Assembly (NCBI GenBank): GCA_021768055.1
Contig: JAASSE010000022.1
Span: 1-8,340, forward strand
DNA length: 8,340 bases
Origin: Gammaproteobacteria bacterium
GTDB taxonomy: Bacteria; Pseudomonadota; Gammaproteobacteria; SZUA-229
Direction: 5' to 3'
The position numbers and the translations under genes are program-made. Shown here one piece after another: positions 7,301-8,340 of this stretch (the first letter of the stretch is position 1; each line of letters starts with the position of its first letter). Under the pieces are notes generated by a model that saw nothing but the letters and a program-made list of their open reading frames with translations, searched no databases and was not told the DNA's origin.

Positions 7301-8330
7301 CCTGATCATGTCGCCGATCCCATGCACCATGATCGGTATCGTGCCCGGACACTGGATCATGGGCGCTGAATTCACTGCGACCTCGATGATCGGCATGATC
7401 GCGCTCGGTGGTATTATCGTGCGCCAGTCCATTTTGATCGTCGAGTTCGTTAAGATCGAGGTGGCCAAGGGACGCCCGGTGCGCGAAGCAGCGGTGGCCG
7501 GTGCCGAGATCCGTATGCGGCCAATCATGATTACCTCGCTGACACTGATGGCGGGTGCCTATGCCATTATCTTCGACCCGATTTTCCAGGGTATGGCCGT
7601 GAGCCTGCTGTTTGGCGCCGGTGTTGCTACGTTGATGGCGGTGCTGATTATCCCGCTGGGTTGTATTAGCCTGCGCAAGCGCTTCTACCTGGAGATGACG
7701 GAAGATTCCTGCGAATTGCAGTTGAGCCCACTTTACGAACAAATCGAAGGTGAGACAGTTGCGGCTGCTGAAGCATCCGCCAGCGACGTGTACAAAACAC
7801 CGTTGTGGATGAAAATCTACAGCGGCATCATCGGGCTGTTCAGCTGGATCTTCCTGATTCTGCGCTCGATATTCATCATGCTGAAGATGGCTGTTGGCGC
7901 CATACTCGGCAAGTTTGGCGGTTCATCGGAACCGCCATCACCGCCGCCGGCTCCGGCGCCCGTCACACCACCGCCACCGCCAGCTGACAGCGGTTCTGCC
8001 TCGAGTGATACCTCGGCCAAGAGAAACACCAGTCCGGCAACAGGCACAACTACGAACAAGACGGCTGTGAAAAAGGCCAGTGCGAAGAAGGAGGCCACGG
8101 CAAAAGCACCTGTTAAAAAATCAGCACCCAAGAAGACCGTGGCCCGCAAGGTAGCACCGAAGAAGAAAATAGCCGCCAAGAAAGAGGCGGGCAGTGGCAC
8201 ATCATCCACGGGCGGGCAGGCGAGCTCCAGCAAGAAAGCCGCACCGGTGAAGAAGGCGCCGTCGAAGAAGACCTCACCTCGCGGCAGGCGCGGTATTCGT
8301 CTTAAAGTGGATGACTCGGATAAGGAGTAA
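4389..8330 (+). CDS. RND-family (AcrB-like) efflux permease with a long lysine-rich C-terminal extension
   Basis: This is a proton-driven inner-membrane pump that should work as a trimer with the adaptor just upstream. The 1313 residues far exceed the roughly 1050 of AcrB. Layout: acidic N-terminal extension (1-36); amphipathic start and TM1 (about 42-71); periplasmic loop (72-387); TM2-6 (about 388-545); TM7 (576-597); second periplasmic loop (598-944); TM8-12 (945-1093). Proton-relay candidates are D450 and D451 in TM4 (GILVDDATVVVEN) and R1012 in TM10 (GGIIVRQSILIVEF), where AcrB has K940. Beyond the core come a polar linker (1100-1137), an extra hydrophobic segment (about 1138-1174), a proline-rich linker (1182-1198) and a basic Lys/Ala/Ser tail (1211-1313). 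The start ATG has a modest AAGAG site 9 bases upstream. Family assignment is certain; the substrate is not readable, though D450/D451 and the family relation suggest drug- or lipid-type rather than heavy-metal export. No outer-membrane channel gene is seen. Confidence 0.94.
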   Translation: MAEQEDNDKDKTQASSQDTDDLACETPEHAKVGEHDLGIAGNIAKTFINTPVTPMLLIASLLIGVMGLMFTPRQEDPQIEVPLIDLYISYPGASVYQVESLVTDPMERLLSEIPGVRHVYSGTERGKAMVAVRFYVGEDLGESIVKVHEKIRSNRDKIPPDVMMPLIKPIAIDDVPTVSITLWSKELDDSTLRILGNDILQELGQIKNTGKGYVVGGRADQIRIEVLPERLAGYGISLQQVAETVRAANAESNVGAVESGSTAFTVYSGAFLKTAQAIDRLVVGTARGAPVYMRDIARVSHGPEDASQVSYFYSGPSYLGEHHANGDPAVTVTIAKKKGSNGVVVSKHILAKVEELKGTLIPDNVHVEVTRDYGKTANDKVNELLGAMFEACVIVSFLCLVGLGARAAFVVITVIPIVILLTIWWAMMVEYTIDRVSLFALIFSIGILVDDATVVVENIFRHWLMKGKTTIADAVDAVREVGNPTILATFTIIAALLPMGWVSGLMGPYMRPIPVLGSSAMFFSLLAAFVFTPWFALKVRPKLSALEAAEKREKRTHQIIGKFYRPIIMPLVKNRGLGILFLISIIAVTAATCLLFYPTQWVPVKMLPFDNKPEFSVIINMPEGTSLPVTANLAHELADGVRSIPEVKAVQSYAGTAQPFNFNGMVRHYFMRSKPWEGDLLVLLKDKQERERGSHAIAVEARALLKPIADRYEGARIAVVEMPPGPPVLQTVVTEIHGPDEHTRREVARKMTEFFEKAEGVVDVDNYLAEPHQYWRFDVNTDKAARRGITVATINNTLAMAMGGHKLGDVKLASVIEPTYIVIQVPLATRSQVNQLSNLPVMSTMGTTVPLSELGEFKLVEEDPIIYHKDLRSIEYVVGEMEGRLGAPIYGMFNVEAFTDEYITPDGVIMDGMPFNLIGPPSNDDQSGFEWTGEWVVTFETFRDMGIAFMAALVLIYGLIVWEFRDFAIGGLIMSPIPCTMIGIVPGHWIMGAEFTATSMIGMIALGGIIVRQSILIVEFVKIEVAKGRPVREAAVAGAEIRMRPIMITSLTLMAGAYAIIFDPIFQGMAVSLLFGAGVATLMAVLIIPLGCISLRKRFYLEMTEDSCELQLSPLYEQIEGETVAAAEASASDVYKTPLWMKIYSGIIGLFSWIFLILRSIFIMLKMAVGAILGKFGGSSEPPSPPPAPAPVTPPPPPADSGSASSDTSAKRNTSPATGTTTNKTAVKKASAKKEATAKAPVKKSAPKKTVARKVAPKKKIAAKKEAGSGTSSTGGQASSSKKAAPVKKAPSKKTSPRGRRGIRLKVDDSDKE
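7932..7982 (+). other. Proline-rich linker of the permease with polyproline runs
   Basis: Codons 1182-1198 encode PPSPPPAPAPVTPPPPP, containing runs of two, three and five prolines. Such runs are established EF-P-dependent ribosome stall sites. The stretch joins the extra hydrophobic segment to the basic tail and should be extended and flexible. Confidence 0.85.
8019..8327 (+). repeat. Degenerate KK-x(3-8) repeats encoding a histone-H1-like basic tail
   Basis: Codons 1211-1313 are low-complexity. Nine lysine clusters (at 1228, 1233, 1243, 1248, 1258, 1264, 1282, 1288 and 1293) are spaced by Ala, Pro, Ser, Thr and Val, as in KKASAKKEATAKAPVKKSA. I count 25 Lys and 6 Arg against 6 acidic residues, a net charge of about +25. 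A glycine/serine spacer (1267-1281) splits the tail in two, and the end is mixed (RGRRGIRLKVDDSDKE). The composition resembles C-terminal domains of histone H1 and bacterial H1-like proteins such as AlgP and Hc1. The reading frame stays open from the permease core to the stop, so this is one protein. Confidence 0.85.
8322..8327 (+). promoter_or_regulatory. Strong ribosome-binding site inside the end of the permease gene
   Basis: AAGGAG is a full Shine-Dalgarno core placed 7 bases before the ATG at 8335. It overlaps the last sense codons of the permease, implying coupled translation of the next gene. Confidence 0.65.
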
Positions 8331-8334
8331 GTTG

Positions 8335-8340
8335 ATGTAC
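8335..8340 (+). CDS. Start of the next gene in the efflux operon (only two codons visible)
   Basis: ATG TAC (Met-Tyr) begins 4 bases after the permease stop and 7 bases after a consensus AAGGAG. The in-frame TTG at 8332 is a less likely start. The product cannot be identified from two codons. By position it may be a further pump component or an accessory protein. Confidence 0.5.

Noticed and set aside
6879..7742. 287-codon open frame on the minus strand inside the permease gene
   Set aside because: It is antisense to a certain RND gene, rich in His/Asp/Gln/Arg as expected for a shadow of GC-rich coding sequence, and has no recognisable domain.
7800..8330. The permease tail as a separate H1-like gene joined by a sequencing error
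   Set aside because: The frame is continuous from TM12 through the linker, no ribosome site precedes an internal Met, and the next gene's ribosome site is placed properly at the tail's end.

Overview
The window looks like chromosomal DNA from a gammaproteobacterium, probably an environmental lineage. It is moderately GC-rich by eye and tightly packed. The best evidence for the group is a complete EF-P lysylation system: an EF-P with the modifiable lysine K34, plus EpmA and EpmB that closely resemble the enterobacterial proteins. No genus can be named from the sequence alone.

Layout. Positions 1-190 (minus strand) hold the N-terminal 63 codons of an unidentified protein that runs off the left edge. 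A short gap (191-305) contains a perfect 9-bp inverted repeat. epmB (306-1310, minus) diverges from efp (1383-1946, plus) across a 72-bp promoter region. epmA (1954-2922, plus) follows efp after 7 bases. Together these three genes make beta-lysine (EpmB), attach it to EF-P (EpmA) and supply the EF-P itself, which rescues ribosomes stalled on polyproline.

An AT-richer gap (2923-3148) carries an extended -10 promoter that sits exactly between the arms of an 8-bp inverted repeat, which suggests a regulated promoter. It drives a tripartite efflux operon: a periplasmic adaptor (MFP/HlyD type, 3149-4288) and an RND inner-membrane permease (4389-8330). The 100-bp gap between them holds two hairpins. 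No outer-membrane channel gene is visible. A strong ribosome-binding site at the end of the permease gene leads into another gene that starts at 8335 and leaves the window.

The most unusual object is the permease. After a normal 12-helix RND core (about residues 37-1099) it carries about 214 extra residues: an extra hydrophobic segment, a proline-rich linker with five consecutive prolines, and a 103-residue lysine/alanine/serine tail resembling histone H1 C-terminal domains (net charge about +25). The N-terminus is extended by an acidic stretch. The polyproline runs make the pump a predicted client of the EF-P system encoded just upstream.
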